A DNA stretch of 64,000 nucleotides from Lotus japonicus. Taxonomy: Eukaryota > Streptophyta > Magnoliopsida > Fabales > Fabaceae. The DNA is taken from the NCBI RefSeq assembly GCF_012489685.1, contig NC_080043.1, forward strand, positions 2,296,501 through 2,360,500. The letters are read 5' to 3'. Below are positions 1-13,232 of this stretch, in pieces; the first letter of the stretch is position 1, and each line of letters opens with the position of its first letter. The translations under genes and the position numbers were made by a program. The notes below the pieces were generated by a model that saw only the letters and a program-made list of their open reading frames with translations, had not been told where the DNA came from and ran no database searches.

Positions 1-450
1 CGCCAGACACAAAGTTGGCTTCTGGAGTGCTGGCGCTCAGGCGCCAGGCATGGGCGCTTGAGCGCCAGACACACGTTTCTGGTGACTTTTTAGCTTTTGT
101 AACCCCCCCTTTGAATGATTCCATCAATTCTTCAAGCAATTGGCCTTCCCTCTTCATGAGTTACCTGCTGAAGCACTTAAAGACAAGAACAAGTAATAAT
201 ATCGAGAAATTCAAAGGGTTTTTAATCACTCTAGTCCTCACAAATTAATGGAAAAACTAATGCAAGTCCTAAACTCTATAAAAATGCAAGAAAGACTCAA
301 ATAAAACTATGTAATTGCTTAAATGAAGCAAAAACACGAATAAAAGTAAAAATGCATGAGAATGCATGAAACACTACATGAGATACAAGAAAAAGACTCA
401 AAACTAGCAAGGAAATGACCGTAAAAAACACTACTAAATTCGGGTCATCA
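1..450 (-). mobile_element. LTR retrotransposon fragment cut by the window edge
   Basis: The right end reads cgggtcatca, which on the minus strand is the TG-initiated start TGATGACCCG. The solo LTR at 34001-35551 has the same terminus. Both are followed inward by A-rich sequence with repeated 'gactcaaa'-type words and then by a block of short GC-rich inverted motifs (here variants of gcgccag/ctggcgc, positions 1-75). I infer a Ty3/gypsy-type LTR in minus orientation whose other end lies outside the window. No coding domain is visible, so the superfamily is uncertain. Confidence 0.45.
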
Positions 451-2150
451 AAAACCATCACAAAATTGGTTTTTTTAGTTGTCATCATTAGTTCATTGAC
501 TTACATGAGTTTCAATGAATATTTGTTAGTGTTTGAAAGGAAGTGTTTGAGTTAATAGCATTTTTCTTAATAGGAATAGCCTAGTATTAGGAGATTCACT
601 AAGGACTAAGGAATGGTAAAAACTCTTTGGTTGTTTAATGTTGTTTAATATTGTTTCATACGTTCATAGTGAGGTGATGAACTTACTTGTCTCACGATTA
701 TGAATTGTGCAATACCTTAGTAACACTAGAAAAAAAAAACACATTACTAGAAATTACGTGGGGGCAAATGCCCCCTCCCCTTATATAACGTGTATGGTTA
801 GTGACAATTTGTGGCATTGTTCGTAGTGAATGTGATGTTAGATGTTAATTGGAAAACAAACACTAACATGAACATGATTATGATTTTGTAATTTTAGTTT
901 AATTGTGTTTGAGTAAACATTTATTTTTGCATGTTTTGTAAGAAACTTCATTATTAACTTTGTTATAAAAAAATGAATATTATTCTAATGAAATGAAACT
1001 AAAGTTTTGAATTAAATAAAAAAAGACATTATAATTATGCTATTTTCCAAAATTAAATTTTATTCTTACTTGCCAATGTCATTGACAACTTGCCAATACT
1101 AGTCACATTAATAAATTAATTTTGTGATAATCAAACTGCATGGAAGGAGCCACCGAATTCCCATCCTAGTCCCACGAAGCTGTGTGTTTTTCAACCCACC
1201 TAGGGATGGTAGTCTTTAAGAAAGAACCCTTTATTATTTAGTTTTTAAATTCAAAATATCAATGCATTGGATTTGAGAAGTTAGGCTTTAATAGTGAAGA
1301 GAGAAAAGATAAAAAAAAGATAGTGAAGAGAAGGACCCTGAAGTGAGATTACCTTTTTGTGGATCCAGATGCCTCAAGAGACTTTCATATGAGATATTTT
1401 TGAATGTAATAAGATATTATAACATGTACATGGAAATGAAATAACTGATCAGATGAAAATTTGTGATTTTACCAAGGGAAGTTATTGTAGCGGAAGATTT
1501 ATATTACATGCTTAAGTAAACCATGATTAAAGGTATCTTTAGATCAGGAGAGTTGTCTTAGATTTGTTGGATCACTGGAAGGTGGAGCAAAGTGTAAAGC
1601 ATGTAGTTCCAAAAAATTTCAAGACAAAGAGCAAAAGGTTCTCAAATTTAAGTGCAAACTTCTAAAATATTGCTTCTTGTTATGAATGTGGGGGTTAGCC
1701 TTTATAGAGAGGGAACTCAACTATCGAAGTAAATCCGAGCATATCCTTTCCTGAGATCACCGAGTTCGTGTTTGTTTTTGGAATCTTTCGCGTTTTAAAC
1801 TCATTAAAATGTTGAGTTTCAAGGGGATGGAAATGGCAATTTACCAATAGGATCAACACTTGAAAATTAGGCACCCTCTCATCTATCTTCACCCGTCTTC
1901 ATCCGCAATTATATAAATTCCAAAAGTGGTGGTGGCGGTGGCGGTGGTGAACAGTTGTGGTGGAGGTGATGCATGGTAGAGGTGACGATGGTAGATGTGG
2001 TGAGGTAATTTAAATATATGCAGGCTTTGACCAAATAAGTCGCTTTTTTAGACTTGATTCGGTCAGTTTTTGGTTTGGGCTTGAGCCCGGCTGAAGCAAA
2101 TATTAAAAAAGAACAGAGTAATGCTATATGGTACGAGAGATTATGTACGA
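451..2150. other. Intergenic, no gene seen
   Basis: AT-rich sequence with only short chance ORFs. Positions 1925-2000 are a GGT/GGC-rich low-complexity patch. The sequence near 726-752 (cactag...cattactagaaa) recalls a CACTA terminus, but no partner end was found. Confidence 0.5.
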
Positions 2151-2171
2151 CTAGTGCACGAGTGTAATTTA

Positions 2172-2318
2172 GTGGCGGTTTTAAACCGCCACAAAATTAC
2201 AACTGTTCAAAAAAAAAAACAAAGCTACGGTTTCTGGCGGTTTAAAACCGCCACAAAATTACAACTGTCAAAATAAAAAGAAAAGCTACGGTTTCTGGCG
2301 GTTTAAAACCGCCAGAAA
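2172..2318. repeat. Tandem palindromic repeat, about 61-bp unit
   Basis: Three near-perfect 17-bp palindromes with arms ggcggttt / aaaccgcc lie at 2172-2192, 2235-2253 and 2296-2314. Two of the intervals share the sequence 'caaaattacaactgt' plus an A-rich stretch and 'aaagctacggtttc'. A decayed relative lies near 3160-3196. Each palindrome can fold into a hairpin. The block is probably a subterminal or internal array of a DNA transposon, but no element ends were identified. Confidence 0.6.
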
Positions 2319-2529
2319 TTGCTTCGTGCACCACGCACGAGGCCCAAGGTCGTGCCCACAGCATTTTCCAAAAGAACATCCTACTAGCCCAAGTTGAATG
2401 CGAATGCGAAATGAGTGGTGTTTGAGTTGAAAATGAACGGGTGGAGAATGTTGAAATAAAATATCTGAAGTGCAATCAATTTCAATAACCTGTCTCATCC
2501 TACTAGCCTAGGTGTGCAGTAAGTAACCT

Positions 2530-3825
2530 ATGTTTTGGCTACAACATACAACCTATGTGCTATTTATTTTAATTTACAGTAAAGAACTTGAATATAATTA
2601 ATTGAAAATATGGTGCCTCTCAAATTGAAAGACCCAGTTCTGAAAAAATCTACATGATACCCTCCATAAGCCACCCCCATGAACTTAGAGCCATGTGGAT
2701 TGCAACACAGCACACAATTTGATATCTAGGAGGGTTACACGATTATAATAATTAGGCCGCTTAACAAATGTTTTAAATTGTTGTTCAGTTATATCAGCAA
2801 AACCCGGATAACTCACACCCTTTGGGGGGAGGGTTACAACAAGATTTTGCTTCAACACATTGAACCTGTTTTCTTCCTCCTGTTCGGTAGGGTATTCTTT
2901 ATCATACGCATCGCGCCAGATTTTGAAATCCTATTCCTTCTCAGTTAAGCCCAAACTGCTTTTTTGACAAAACAAAAGCCCATAAGAGATAATAATATAT
3001 CAATATGTAGTTTTTTTTTTAAAAGGTAACTAACTTAAAGTTAGATGAAACATTTATCAAACATAATTTTAGATTCAAAAACATGCAAATAGGGGAGAAA
3101 ATAGATACAAAACGTAGTGTTTAAATAAACACACTTGCCACATATTGAAGAATAGCTTTTTAAACGGTTTATTAGCGGGGATTCCAAACCGCCACTAATT
3201 GTGATTTTTTTTCCAAAAAACATAGATCAAACTGGAATTGAATGAACACCCGACACGAACTATTTTCAACATTAAAAATTAAACAAATATATTGACTACA
3301 ACTAATTGAGGCCAAAATTTAGTTATAGAAAGATCAGGGTGAGATGCCAAACAACTATAAATGAAAAATATAAGGTCTAGTATATATTACCACATAAGCC
3401 CGATTCAATTCTCCAACAACACTCTCACCATCCTCAAGACTGGAATAATAATAACAACAATATTTAAGTATATATCTATAAACTCTATAAAGGAAGAGTT
3501 TTTGCACCTTGGGGTAAATATGTCAATGAATATATAATTTTAAAGATTATGAAGCTTGACCATGGATATTTTCGTAAAAATGTCTTTTATTTCACTTGGA
3601 TTGAATCTCAGCCATTTATTCACAATAAATTATTAGTTACGGGGATCAAATCTATATCGTTGAAATCCTCCATAAATCGTTTGCGTTTCTCAATTTTCAT
3701 CCGTTTTCATAATTTAGAAAGGTTTCTCTCTGAAGTCTGAACGTTCAAGTTTCTAGCTGTGCTCCGTTTCACTTCCCTTTTCCTTCCCATCTTCCCATTC
3801 GACGGTTCCCAAAATCTACCACGTC

Positions 3826-3830
<5 letters not shown>
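2530..3830. other. Intergenic, no gene seen
   Basis: No ORF with recognisable content. Apart from the ggcggttt relic near 3160-3196, the stretch is AT-rich unique-looking sequence. Confidence 0.45.

Positions 3831-3886
<56 letters not shown>
3831..3886 (+). repeat. (GA)28 microsatellite
   Basis: Uninterrupted GA dinucleotides ending five bases before the ATG at 3892. GA/CT tracts are common in plant 5' untranslated regions, which fits the possible first exon that follows. Confidence 0.95.
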
Positions 3887-3890
<4 letters not shown>

Positions 3891-3891
3891 G

Positions 3892-4012
3892 ATGAGATTG
3901 GAGGCGACAGACGTTGAGCGGCCACCGTCAGCGGTAGAAGAGAGCACCAGTGAGGCCAAGCCTCTTGGCGGAGGTGAAGGAGGCGACGTGGAAGACTCGG
4001 AGGAGGTTCGTA
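3892..4012 (+). CDS. Possible first exon of an unidentified, interrupted gene
   Basis: The ATG directly after the GA tract opens a frame beginning MRLEATDVERPPSAVEE, rich in Glu, Gly and Ser. Base composition is clearly more GC-rich than the surroundings, as in coding first exons. A plausible boundary lies near gaggag|gttcg (about 4005). Downstream to 5990 the sequence is T-rich and intron-like, with many putative splice signals, until a Helitron end at 5993. I do not recognise the product. It could be a real gene, a gene fragment, or a chance frame behind a microsatellite. Confidence 0.25.
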
Positions 4013-5992
4013 GGTTGTGGTGTTGCTGTGGCTTGGGGTTCGTGTTGTGTGGCGCTTCATTCCCTTTTCCTTCTCTTTGCTGATTCTTCCATCTCCAAAC
4101 GCAGGTTCTCCTTTTCTTAAATTTCAGTTGTTATGTTTTGTATTTTTCATCTTCTGGGCTTCGTGCAGGCGGTGGTGCTGCGATCTGCTCTTCTTCCTTC
4201 CCTTCTCTTTCCTGATTCTTCATCTCCCAGCCCAGGTTCTCATTTTCTTAAACTTTGGTTCTTTTCTTTCGTCTTCTGAGCTTTGTGAGTCTCTGATTGT
4301 TGTTTTTTTAAGGGGGTTGTTTGCTTCTGCAGACGGTGGTGAAATGATCTGGGATTTAGGGTGTCGCTTTGCATCACCTCCATAGGTCCGCCGCTCTTTC
4401 GATCATCAGGATTTGGTCAGGACATTCTTTCTTCCAAGGTTCTATTTCCATGTTTGTTGTTTTCGTTTTGCTAATTTATGCTTTCACCCAATACCATTGC
4501 ATGTTTTGTTCTCTGTCTGTCATTATGTGGGAATGATTTGGGTTTGACATTTTTGTTAGATTATGGTGGCTTCTACACAACCTTGATGCTGGTCTGGATT
4601 CAGGCTTGCTGATCCCTTGGCCTATGGAATTGTCAATCCTTTCTTTCTTTGGCTTAATATTAGCATCCATGTTTGCTAATGAGATTTAGATTTGGCTACC
4701 CTGCTATACTCTTATCATTCTTGGTTTCTTTGCTTTTCTTCATTATGATTTTTCCCCTGCTATTAAGGATACTTTATCATTGCCCCAATGTGCTTACTTT
4801 GCTTCTATTCAAATATGCTATTAGCCCACTTTAAACAATAACCTTTTGTAGTTAGCTTCAATATGTAAAGCTGCATATTCCTTACACACTATCAAGCATA
4901 TTTTCAATGGTGACACTTATAGCAGGTTCTCTACTTTTGGCTGAATGGCCAACACGAAGCAGTAGGTTGGAGGGGAATTTGGATCCTTGGTGGTTGATAT
5001 TATTGCAAGGTAACATTCAACGTGTAATTTCTATAAAGATTGTACTATAATTTCTATTTTTTTTCTTTGCTATAATATTTTGATGTCATTGCTATGTTTA
5101 CATAATTTTGTGAAGTAAATTTTATTAGTGGTAATCTATAAATTCTTGCTTTTGGCTTTTCAGTTAACAAAAAGTACAACTTAACAGAGTGCTTGGGTAG
5201 TAGCTTATGAGAAGTGAGATATTTTCATCTTTCAGTTTTTACTACCGGGCTTTGATTTATTTGCTTTCATAGATGGGTTCACTTCTAACTTGAATTCTTT
5301 TTGCTAAGATGTCAAGTGTAGGTTACATATATTAATAACGATTTTTCTGTTTGTCCTCTAAATTCCATCACACAAAGAAAAGATTCTCACCCTTCCCAGG
5401 GCAGTGTTTGAGGGGTTTTTGTAATCTAATTATTTGATTTGGAAAAATGAAGTGTTGTCTTTCAGAGTTTCAAAAATTACAAATTTATAGGTTTCCAGAA
5501 GGTGATTCTTTGATTTGCTATTTGCTTCATGGTTTCCATTCTATATGGGGTTTGATTTATTTCCTTATCAGTTTTTATTTTAATAAATGACCTGAAAACA
5601 TATTAATATTAGAATTTCGAACAGAGTCATAAAAATGGCTAGGTGCACTACCATTTTCAATCTTAATTCTTCCCTCTCCCTTTTGAAGTTAACTTTTGTT
5701 GCCTTTTTATTTGGGAGGGATGACTTGGTTCATCAAAATAGTTAGTGAGCAGTTTTTTAGCTCTATCATTTGCTGAAGTTGAATAGCATGTTCTGTGATT
5801 TTGAAATTGAAGACGACACTCTATCTCTTTACCTGTTTAAATTTTAATTTTTTCCGTGCTCTCGATGATTCTGTTATTTACTCTTCGAGTTTTCTTATCT
5901 CTCTATCTCTTTAAACTTCAATTATTTTCTTGATCTCTTTGCAGTTTCCTCAGGTGCATGACTCTTTGGTCAACTGACCTCTTATTTTCTTA
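4013..5992. other. Intron-like T-rich stretch
   Basis: Pyrimidine-rich plus strand with no sustained frame, resembling the intron or UTR of a plus-strand transcript. No second coding exon was recognised. Confidence 0.3.
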
Positions 5993-7264
5993 CTAGTATT
6001 TTTTACCCGTGCGATGCACGGGGATATTCATTTTTTTATTGCGTAAAATTTTAAAATATGTGTTATTGTTGTTATATGTATTAAAAGATAATGGACATTA
6101 ATATTAATATCACACACACCTATCATTATCATCCCCCAATGTGTACACACTTTAAAGTGTGTTACATTCTCACTACCGCTACACATTAGGGTGGTTGGTG
6201 TTAATAAGGGTGTGTGTAGTATTTTTAACAATGGCCAAAGATAATTTATGGATTAATAAAGGATAAAATTTAATTTTAGATGTAAGAAAATATTAGTTTG
6301 TAAGTATTTTTATCATGATAAATGTGTTTGTTTTTATCTTGCAAAAAAAAACTATTTTATAAACATGTAAAAAGAAATCTAAGAAATAAAAGGGAGTTAA
6401 AAAAAGGAGAGAAAAAATGAAAATACATGAGAGTATTAAGCTAGGAAAATTATGGGAGGTAAATTTGATGTGCATTTAGGTAATTTTCATATAGATTTTT
6501 ATTTTTTGTTTCATGTGGAATGGAAGTAACTTTCCCATATGAGAGATAACCTCACATGATATGAATGTTCTCTACTCGAACATGATTTCCTTCAAAGAAA
6601 GACGTCTTACCCAAAAAGAAAGTAATTTTCATTTTTTTTGAGGTAACAGTAGTTTTCATATAGAATAATTGTTGATTGAGCACAAAAACATAAAAAAATG
6701 GAAAACATAAACATATTTTGACTCAGGAAGTTTTAATTCAAATCCTAGTATTGTGACCCGTGAAATACACGGAGATATTCATTATTGTTTATAATGTGTA
6801 TTTTTTCATATTCTTGGTTATTTTTATAGATTTACGAAAAGAAGAATCATGAATTAAAAGAATAAAATTCATTTTAAATATAGAAATTGTTGAATCTGCT
6901 TCACACCGGTGCTGTCTTGCCTGATTTGGGAGTTTATGCATCTTGAAGTTATGGCGGATTTGTTTTGCATTTTTTTAAGCCAAGAAAAGGTTTTTACTTA
7001 GATATCCAGATAACTTTACTATGGAGTATGTATATGAATCTCACATAGAAAAGAAGAGCTTACCTAGAACAAATTGTCGCCCTTGACTGGCTAAATCCCA
7101 AAATTTGTTGTACACTTGGTGTTTTCATCATTGCACCTTAAATTGCTCTATGTTGCAAGGTCTTCAGAACTTACACATAAACTACTTAACGCTCAATTTC
7201 TAGTATGCTTCCATCAAACATGGTTCCTTTCAACTGTGTACCCAATCTCAAACTTCATCATCAA

Positions 7265-7372
7265 CATCCCAAGTTTTTGGTCTTACACAAATGATCTTGC
7301 AAACTATATATTTGTGGTCATCCCAAGTTTTTGGTCTTACATAGATGATCTTGCAAACTATACATATATGTG
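7265..7372. repeat. Imperfect 54-bp tandem duplication
   Basis: The segment beginning catcccaagtttttggtctt at 7265 is repeated from 7319. A third partial copy of its 'atcttgcaaactatatatttgtgg' tail follows around 7383-7407. It lies inside the Helitron. Confidence 0.75.
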
Positions 7373-8838
7373 CTACCTTTATAATCTTGCAAACTATATA
7401 TTTGTGGCCATCATCATCGTCGCAACCTTATCGATTCCTAACAATGAAGAAAAGATTTAGTTGAATATAAATGCATTAATTCCATTGTAGTAATAACTAA
7501 TAAACTAATTTCATAGTAAAGAAGATAATCAAAGCTAAATTGTCCATCCTTAATCGCATTCTAGATTACTTAATCAAATTAAAATCGATGAGGATGTAAG
7601 CATGGGATAAATTCATCTCTACCATGATGAACTTAAATAGAAAGTTTCTAAAATATAACAGTCTTCTGCAAACAATATGAGCTTGGGAAAGACGGATATT
7701 GTTCTGAACATGGCATGAAAAACTAAAACGCATCTGAAAAGTTTATGAAGAAAAACTCATACCACGAAAACATACCATGCACTAATAGAGAATAAATGGT
7801 GAAAGTAAAAGCCAAGAAAAACTCAAACGCATCTAATGATGAAATGAGTAAAAGTAAAAGCCAAATAGTGTAAAAGTCAGATACATAAATGCTAGTGTAA
7901 AAGTCTTCCATCTTTTTACTTCATATTCACTATAAAGCACAATCAAATGCGCTAGTATCATATCTTCCTTTCCTATAATACATCAGTACTCCTATAGGAA
8001 CTCAACAATGACTTCACTCCAATTCTTCTATTAGTGGTAGTATTCATCATCACATCTACATTACAGCTTCAAATGCATTTTGCAACTGTACATCTAAAAA
8101 GATAGTTAGGTCAACGAAATGTCACAATACTTTTGACAAAAATATGTTTACCGTTACCCTTCTACTGTTGGATGAAAGCACATAAGTATTTCTATTATCC
8201 AACTACTTTTGCAAGGGACTTAATGCTTATCCCTGAGTTATATAAAGATCAAAGGTAGCGCCAAGGCTTGAAAAAAACTTTCCCCTCCAGTGAAATAGAA
8301 TGGTCTTCTCCAGATATAGAATCCCAAGTTCCCAACCTAACTATCTAGAGAAAAGGTAATCTAGCATGTCATTTTCCTGCCATAGAAGGAAATTAAAATT
8401 AAAATAGAACCATTAAAGCAAGTGAACTAATAATAAGAAAATAAGAAATGAAGCATAAATTCATTCCCATAGAAGAAAACGAATAAGAGAATATGACACA
8501 TGTGAATGATAGTAAAAGAGGTGAAAAGAAAAAAATTACACAATGTAGCATGAACAATAAGAAATAAATAACAATCAAAAATTGAAATAAAATTGAATAT
8601 TGACACACACTATAAGTCTTGCTAAGTAGTGGAGAAAAAAGCAGTTATAGAAGTGAATATTGCTGCACTGGGTTTTCTTCGCATGAATGATGCATGCATA
8701 TGTGTGCTAACTTTAGACATCAGCAACTTTCTTGGACAAATGTAAAGCTAAAATGTGTGTTTCATGCCTTCCAAGTTCATTCAACTAAAAGTAAATGTCA
8801 ACTTTCTTTTTGTAAGTAAGCAGTTTCAATAGCGCACT

Positions 8839-8922
8839 ATTCAGAGAAATTTATAAGTTGCTAGAATATAAAAGGTATATATTCAGAGAAATTTATAAGT
8901 TGCTAGAATATAAAAGGTATAT
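8839..8922. repeat. Perfect 42-bp tandem duplication
   Basis: Two identical copies beginning attcagagaaatttataagt lie at 8839-8880 and 8881-8922. The absence of differences indicates a recent duplication. Confidence 0.9.
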
Positions 8923-10820
8923 TTGAGATAGAAACAGAGATAATACTCGAACTAAAATGGTAGAGCAGCAAATTACCATGTGTCCTGATTCATGTGTTTA
9001 AAAAAATCTGCATAAAAAAGGTATTTTTTCCGAACAATATCCATATGTCTATCAAGACACAATTAGTTTTAATTTTTTTATCGATAACTCATTGATCATG
9101 AGGAACTGCTCAACTTTTGAACTGCTTCATGCAACCCACCAGTGTACAACCAAATCTCAATAACATGCCACATTTAGTAATTAGGGAGCTATATGAGGCA
9201 TGAAACACTTTTATTATGAAAGAAAATAACATAAAAATTCAATATAAGTGACAAATTTAAACTTACTACGGTGAAACTATCAGTAAGCATAGGTGAAAGA
9301 GGCAAACAATCAAAATGGTGTTGTTCCCAATTTAGAACTTATTACTAATGAGTCCTCTGGTTCCTGAATAATGGTTGCTCCCTGAGACATCAATTTACAA
9401 CAGCAAAACAGATTTTTTCATGTTCAGTAAAATTATCAAATGATGTCAAGTTTTAGGAGTGTTTTTTGCAAGTTTGGACATGGAGAAGAGAAATTTGAGT
9501 GATATACAATCTCCAGAACTTATGGTCATGCTTTATAATGTAAATACAATGTTGATCAGTTGTAAATTTTGACTTGGAGACTTCATAGTCATTATATTGC
9601 AGAATGTGTAGAGTTTCAAGTTTGCCAGGAGTAATTGATGAAATAATGCCTCAAGGAATGACTTAAGTGTAGAGTTTGACGTGCACAAACAGAAAAGGAT
9701 GAGGAAATGTTAAAAAGAAGCAAAATAAAAGAAGATTTTATACCGGTGTTGAAGATGAGGATTTTGATGAACGCCTCTCAACAAACACTCTGTCCCCTTT
9801 CCTTCTCTTTCAATCTTCCACCTTCTAGTCCAAAATCAAAAGAGAAATACAAATTAAAATAAAACCATAATAAGTGAAGTAAGTTGAACAGAAGAAACCT
9901 AGAATCAAAAGATTGAATAAAAGAAACAGGCATAAATCACATTTTTCAGCCTAGTTTATCTGAAGAACTAATAACAAATCATGTTGTTATATAAATTTCA
10001 TAGTTTATCTGAGAGAAAACCTCACAAAACAGCCCTTTTAATCAAAATCTTCCTTTTGTTGAGCAATAAAAACATGGCAAACATCCACCAAGACTTAAAT
10101 TCCCTTTTCCCGAGCCCTGAGCTTTTCAGCAGCCACATCAACATTTTGCTGCTTAATTCAACCAAATGAAGAAAAGAATTTTTCAGCAATGAAGAAACAT
10201 GAGTGCAGAAGTATCAGTCTCACTTGTTAGTGCGGGTGGACTTTGTAAAGATAATCATTTATACGAAACACAACCAATCATATACTTTAGCGATTAGAAT
10301 TTCCTGTTATCAATTTCTCTCCTTTTTTTCCAGGCAAAGATGAACGAAATCTATTAAGATTTTTTTGTTGAAACCTCCATTAAATTTATAGTAACAGAAA
10401 AAGCACTTGTGAATTTTCCCCAAATAAAAGTGAAGACTTTGCATGGAAAGTAAGAATAGCATTCGAACCCATCTTCATTATCTGTCAGAAAATACATTGA
10501 GATTGAAGATTGAACCTGTGGGAGAAGACCAAAAAGAGATGACAACAGGTAAACCCTCCAAGCCAAGCCTCTCAGTATTGCTAAAGCAAATTCCCTGGGT
10601 GAAAACAAAAACAAACATGACATAAAGGAACTGCTGCAGAAACAGTATCATTATTGATTTCAAGCAAAATTGTGAAAGACAAAAATAAAAGGAGTAAGCC
10701 CGAATTCCACGAACATATACAGAAAACCAAAACCCATTTAATAATCTCAGATTCACATTTTTTAAAATCCAAATAACATAATTGGTCAAAGAAAACCAAA
10801 AAGAACTTAAATTTCTTACC

Positions 10821-11163
10821 TTCTGATGAACAACTTTGCGCTGGAACTGATTCATATCTAATAAAAATCAGTAAGGATTTAAGTTGAAGAATCTGTGAAT
10901 GGAGAGTGGAAGAGGGTTAAAGAACTTACCTTGTAGTCGCTCGCAGATGGAGAGATATGGTGGTGAAACTGTTTCAGATTAAACAAAAAATAATCACAAT
11001 CAGTGATCAAAATGAGGGACCTGTGAAGATGAAAAGGGGTTGAAAGGAGAAGGTGGGAAAAAGGTAAGGAGAAGGTTGTTCTTACCTGATTGAAGATCAG
11101 AGCTCCCCAATCTCCATCGTGTTCACCGCCTCGAACCGCAGAGACACCATCGTGTTCGTGTTC

Positions 11164-11165
<2 letters not shown>
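10821..11165 (-). pseudogene. Exon-like fragments carried by the Helitron
   Basis: On the minus strand there are three short segments bounded by good splice signals: one ending aatcag|gtaag (donor near 11086), one near 10970-10929 ending tacaag|gtaag, and one near 10857-10821 ending cagaag|gtaag. A CT/GA tract (11167-11198) lies just upstream, as in a 5' UTR. The conceptual pieces (for example MNQFQRKVVHQK) are too short to identify. This is the pattern expected of a host gene 5' end captured by a Helitron, but the source gene is unknown. Confidence 0.3.

Positions 11166-11166
<1 letters not shown>

Positions 11167-11198
<32 letters not shown>
11167..11198. repeat. (TC)16 microsatellite
   Basis: Uninterrupted TC dinucleotides inside the Helitron, adjacent to the exon-like fragments. 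Confidence 0.9.
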
Positions 11199-11200
<2 letters not shown>

Positions 11201-11600
11201 GTGAGCAGCGGCGCTGCTAGGTTAAGGGCACGGGGAAGGGCGAGGGAGGGTGTCGAGGAGGTGCTGAAATCAGAGGCAGCACGGAAAAGCAGTGTGTCTG
11301 AGAAAAGGTTTTAAACGACTTGAAACCTAGAAACGGCTGAGAGAAGGAGAAAAGGAAGAAGGTAAGGTGAAAGGGTATACAGTTTTGAAACTGAAAAGCG
11401 TTTCACTAATTTAATAAATCCATTGAATGAAAGAATGAATGAAATTGATATGAATGAACTGCTGAGATCAAACCTGAGTGAAATAAAATGACTTTTTTAC
11501 AAAAATATTCATACCCAGCTTTCATAGATATTGAAATAAATTGCTGAAGGACTTTTTTGCCCCCAAGGCTGCAAAACTTTGCTTTTATATATATTATAGA

Positions 11601-13200
11601 TAGATTATAGATTCCCAAGTCTATAGAGCTCTTTTAGTGAATGTGAGTATGAGCTGTTTGATGAATTGACCAGTTTAATCTGGTTGGTTGCCTCACTCTA
11701 ATCCAATGTCTGGCTTATGTGACTTGCATTTTTTACCATCTCTTTGATACTCTTTTGTATGATTATGGATTTTCTGTACCATATGAGAAGCATTGGATGG
11801 CATAGAGATGATAACACACCCTACCTCAAGCAACATCACCTTTCAGTGAGGTTTATTCAACCTTTTTTTACGTAAGCAGTCATGTTGCACGAAATAAAGC
11901 ACAAATGTTCTTCAATTTATGATGCACGAAATGGAAGCATATCATAAACATATTGTTCTTCGGCAGAACCGATGAGAATGCCATCAAATAGTATGGTAAG
12001 TTGGTAACTACGGATTCAAATTAAAAACGGAAGGGGAAGATAAGGAAGATGACTTCTATATTTTTATTTCCCACTTTTCTCAGGAAACATAGGAGATTAT
12101 CATAAAGGAGGCAATAAAATAGGGGAAGCAACAAAGCTGCCATGTCAAAGTAATCAAATTGGAATGAATCTTTCATTCTTTCTTAGTCAAGGTATATGTT
12201 AGATGTGACTATTGAAATCTTAAGAGAGGTCTCCATTCACTTATAATAATTAATAAAGAATTGTTTGTTCCAAGAATTTTCGTTGCTGTGTAACATTTCT
12301 AATGTTGAAATAACTCCATCTGTGTACCAGATCAGGGCAGGTTTATGCGAGTGTGAATTCCCTCAGTATTGTGACTCTCAAAGATGAGTTTCACCAAGAT
12401 GGCAATGAGAAGGTTTGACATATAATTCATCAAATGCCTCTGTTATAGCGAGTTTCAATGAGCATAACTTTATCTGCACAAGAGGAAAATGATTGAAGGT
12501 ACTTCTTTTCTTTCTCTAATTTATCTCCTTCTACAGAGCCTTCATTTGAAACCTTTTGACTTGAGTATTTCTTTCTATCTTTGAACTAATCTGAATCCCC
12601 TTTCTACTTGGCAAATTAAAAGAATTGTAGGTGCTTCTTTTGTTTCCTCATTTTTATTGCTTGCAATTTTCTCTTTCTTGCAATTTCTATCTTTACTACA
12701 TGATTTTGTGCACATGTTTATTGGCTTTCACACATGATTTGTTGGGTGTGTCTATAAAAAAGTAGTTTCATGTATTTTTGTTTCAATGAGCATAACCTGA
12801 GGTCTGTTATGCTTTTATTAGTTGGTTCTTGATACTACAGTGCTGAATTTTATATTTGTGTGCATTTGCCCTTGAGTAATAGATTAGGAAGCTTTAAATG
12901 GATAGTTTTAGACATTGAATAGCACTTGACTTTACATAAGACTTGGACTCTAAAATATCAAATCGCTTAAAAGAGGAAACTGGATAAGAGAAACAGGTGG
13001 TAGGATTCTACCAGTTAAATTGTTTGACTGAGTCTATTTTCAAATTTATATTATTCTGATGGTTTCAAATTCTGATGTAACAATTGCAATGCAGGCCAAT
13101 GAGTATATAGTTTCTGAAAAGTTTCTTTTCATGACTCTTTCTAGATTCTTTTGTCTATCCGGTTACTCACTCCCTGTTTATTTGTTGGCTTGCTGAAAAA
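11601..13200. other. Intergenic or intronic, no gene seen
   Basis: T-rich plus strand resembling the 4.0-6.0 kb stretch on the other side of the Helitron. This is consistent with one transcript split by the insertion. No coding exon was recognised. Confidence 0.3.
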
Positions 13201-13232
13201 ATTTCAGGAAACAAGGTCATGCTTTTGTGTTC

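Larger units (their letters stand above)
5993..11600 (-). mobile_element. Helitron, about 5.6 kb, minus strand
   Basis: Read on the minus strand, the left end shows the Helitron 3' signature: a GC-rich hairpin (cccgtgcatcgcacggg, about 6006-6023), a short AT spacer, and a terminal CTAG at 5993-5996 followed by host T. The matching 5' end on the minus strand is TCTATAATATATATAAAAGC at 11600, preceded by A. TC...CTRR ends and insertion between A and T are the family hallmark. No Rep/helicase ORF is seen, so the element is non-autonomous. A second, decayed 3' end lies near 6748. The 5' coordinate could instead be 11604 or 11611, which also begin with TC. Confidence 0.6.
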
